NCBI GenBank assembly: GCA_902475515.1
Contig: CABSAB010000068.1
Span: forward strand, 1-7,041
Length of the DNA: 7,041 bases
DNA from: an uncultured Eubacteriales bacterium
GTDB taxonomy: Bacteria > Bacillota > Clostridia > Oscillospirales > Oscillospiraceae
Direction: 5' to 3'
Shown here: positions 6,121 to 7,041 of the stretch, piece by piece
How the letters are laid out: the number at the start of each line of letters is the position of its first letter
How positions within the stretch are numbered: the first letter of the stretch is position 1
Made by a program: the position numbers and the translations under genes
The notes under the pieces: model-generated
The model's database searches: none
Told to the model about the DNA's origin: nothing
The model's input: only the letters and a program-made list of their open reading frames with translations

Positions 6121-6417
6121 ATGACAAAGACGGATTTGATTAAAGAATTCCAGGCTCTGGGCATCCCGGAGCTTGCGGGACTGACGGACCTGTGCGAGCT
6201 TCCGGGGAAGTTTGTGAATCTGGAATATACCCTTCCCAGCGGCCAGACGGTAAAGCTTTTGGACGATGCGAAGACCTATCTGGGCAGTGAGGTCCACAAG
6301 CCGGGAAGCCACCGCTGCTACGGACTGGCGGCGGACGAGCATTACCTTCTGGTCTGCGAATACGGTGACGGCGGCACGGATGCGGAGATCGTTGTATTCA
6401 AGCGGCTGGACGGATAG
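6121..6417 (+). CDS. Small protein of unknown function upstream of the Mo regulator
   Basis: I do not recognise this 98-residue protein. It is soluble and acidic, with no signal peptide, membrane segment or Cys-rich metal site. A short N-terminal helix (MTKTDLIKEFQALGIPEL) is followed by strand-like stretches: FVNLEYTLPSGQTVKLL, HRCYGLAADEHYLLVCEYGDGG and AEIVVFKRL. That arrangement suggests a small alpha/beta domain. The start at 6121 is chosen because GGAGG at 6110-6114 is six bases upstream; a start at 6106 would have no ribosome binding site. It is the first gene after the divergent promoter and lies 24 bases before the HTH-PBP regulator, so the two are probably cotranscribed. The position suggests, but does not show, a link to molybdate control. 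Confidence 0.75.
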   Translation: MTKTDLIKEFQALGIPELAGLTDLCELPGKFVNLEYTLPSGQTVKLLDDAKTYLGSEVHKPGSHRCYGLAADEHYLLVCEYGDGGTDAEIVVFKRLDG

Positions 6418-6441
6418 ACAGACAAAGGGGGCAGGCGGAGC

Positions 6442-6882
6442 ATGGAAGAACAGAAATTACTCACGGCCCAGGAGGCGGCGGACCTTTTAAAGGTCAAAAA
6501 GGCCACGGTCTATGAGATGGTCAAGCGGGGAGAGATCCCCGCGGTGAAGATCGGCAAGCAGGTGCGGATCGCCCAGGCGGTCCTGGAGCAAAAGCTTCGG
6601 CCCGGCACGAAGCCGGAGACGGCCGAGCCCCAGCCGCCGGAGCCTGCCGGAGGCGGCATTGTGCTGTGCGGACAGGACAGCTGCCTGAATATCATTGCGA
6701 ACCATATCTCTGCGCTGCCGGGGGCGATGCCCATGCTGCGGAGCTATGCGGGCAGCTACAACAGCCTGCATCAGCTCTACCAGGGCAAGGCGGATATTGC
6801 CACCTCCCATCTCTGGGACGAGGAGAGCGGCAGCTACAATTTTCCCTTTATCCGGGCCACTGCCCCGGCAATGGACAGGTGA
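6442..6882 (+). CDS. HTH/PBP-like domain regulator, N-terminal part, truncated by an inversion
   Basis: Residues 6-52 form an excisionase/MerR-like helix-turn-helix (LLTAQEAADLLKVKKATVYE, then KRGEIPAVKIGKQVRI). After a Pro/Glu linker (about 54-70), a PBP-like sensor domain begins at IVLCGQDSCLNIIANHI and continues through SYAGSYNSLHQLYQGKADIATSHLWDEESGSYNFPFIR (residue 138). This architecture is known for intracellular oxyanion-sensing regulators (HTH_17 plus PBP_like domains) found beside molybdate/tungstate transporters. After Arg138 the sequence leaves the family and ends with ATAPAMDR and TGA, because the DNA from about 6853 on is the reverse complement of a later part of the same domain. 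The product as written (146 residues) has the DNA-binding domain and less than half a sensor. ATG 6442 is 24 bases after the preceding gene; AAGGGGG at 6425-6431 is a modest ribosome binding site. Confidence 0.85.
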   Translation: MEEQKLLTAQEAADLLKVKKATVYEMVKRGEIPAVKIGKQVRIAQAVLEQKLRPGTKPETAEPQPPEPAGGGIVLCGQDSCLNIIANHISALPGAMPMLRSYAGSYNSLHQLYQGKADIATSHLWDEESGSYNFPFIRATAPAMDR

Positions 6883-7041
6883 TTGTTGTACTCCCGGTCA
6901 TACCCCGGAATGCTTCGCCGGTCGATCCCCAGAGCCTTGAGCTTTTCATCCAGCAAAATGCGGGTGCCGCTGCCTTTTTCCCGGTTGACCATGGAGACCC
7001 GGCCTCCTCTCAGGCTCTCCACCCCGGAAATGCCCTTGGGG
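6834..7041 (-). pseudogene. Inverted C-terminal half of the HTH/PBP-like regulator (open to window edge)
   Basis: Read on the minus strand from the window edge, an uninterrupted frame gives PKGISGVESLRGGRVSMVNR, EKGSGTRILLDEKLKALGID, and then RRSIPGYDREYNNHLSIAGAVAR. This is the next part of the PBP-like domain: in this family the order is ...FIR, a loop, NPKGI, VNREKGSGTR, LLDEKL, GY, HL..A.AVA.G.AD. Similarity stops after AVAR (codon 6852-6854), exactly where the plus-strand half stops. The last five codons (IKGKL) and the TAG at 6834-6836 are antisense to the plus-strand gene. It has no initiation signals of its own and is a displaced gene fragment. The loop between FIR and NPKGI and the domain's end are not in the window. 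Confidence 0.85.
6852..6856. other. Inversion junction inside the regulator gene
   Basis: Plus-strand family similarity ends with FPFIR (Arg codon 6853-6855), and minus-strand similarity begins with the Arg codon 6852-6854 of HLSIAGAVAR. The two halves share the bases CCGG(G), so the breakpoint lies within about five bases of a self-complementary tetramer. A 5-bp hairpin (CCGGG 6852-6856 with CCCGG 6864-6868) sits at the join. Confidence 0.7.

Noticed and set aside
5164..6124. Plus-strand open frames of 245 and 228 codons opposite modA
   Set aside because: They are low-complexity antisense frames of the modA tether and binding domain. The second also crosses the divergent promoters.
5911..6342. 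N-terminal extension of modA to 6342
   Set aside because: The frame is open, but the extension runs antisense to the 98-residue gene and across the promoter. The lipoprotein signal peptide and ribosome binding site place the start at 5910.
6487..6810. Minus-strand open frames opposite the HTH/PBP regulator
   Set aside because: They are antisense shadows. Only the minus-strand frame beyond 6852 carries real family sequence.

Overview
The window looks like a chromosome segment from a GC-rich, low-to-moderately AT-spaced Clostridium-class Firmicute, most likely an Oscillospiraceae-type gut anaerobe. The reasons are strong AGGAGG-type ribosome binding sites, TTG starts, short AT-rich spacers between GC-rich genes, compact hairpin-plus-U-tract terminators, and a lipoprotein signal peptide with a Ser/Ala/Pro/Thr-rich tether. 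The genus assignment is inference.

Layout. Positions 1-705 (+) hold the effector-binding part of a LysR-type regulator whose DNA-binding part lies outside the window and may be broken by a nonsense codon. A hairpin at 711-740 separates it from a convergent minus-strand pair: a small DUF3592-like protein (1320-1625) followed by a hotdog-fold acyl-CoA thioesterase (889-1302). Next on the minus strand is an OFA-type (oxalate/formate antiporter family) MFS transporter (1719-2969), with its own near-consensus promoter and terminator. Then comes a minus-strand molybdate ABC importer operon, modA (4951-5910), modB (4154-4855) and modC (3113-4150). It has a hairpin between modA and modB, a 3-nt gap between modB and modC, and a terminator after modC.

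Divergent from modA on the plus strand is a two-gene unit: an unrecognised 98-residue protein (6121-6417) and a regulator combining an excisionase-like helix-turn-helix with a periplasmic-binding-protein-like (PBP-like) sensor domain (6442-6882). This class is known to accompany molybdate/tungstate transport genes. The 210-bp divergent intergenic region carries both promoters, three copies of the 9-mer AAAACAGAA, an inverted repeat flanking the modA promoter, and a TCACA-N10-TGTGA dyad.

The most striking observation is at the right end. The regulator's PBP-like domain runs normally to about residue 138 and then ends in eight unrelated codons. The rest of the same domain is encoded immediately downstream on the opposite strand, open to the window edge. 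The middle of the gene is therefore inverted. This could be an intragenic invertible segment switching a putative molybdate regulator, a fixed inversion that killed the gene, or a sequencing/assembly chimera. The window holds only one of the two expected breakpoints, so it cannot decide between them.

Working model (inference): ModA captures molybdate outside the membrane, ModB/ModC import it, and the HTH-PBP protein senses the oxyanion inside the cell and controls the divergent region. The neighbouring OFA transporter may serve formate or oxalate metabolism, which often depends on Mo/W enzymes.
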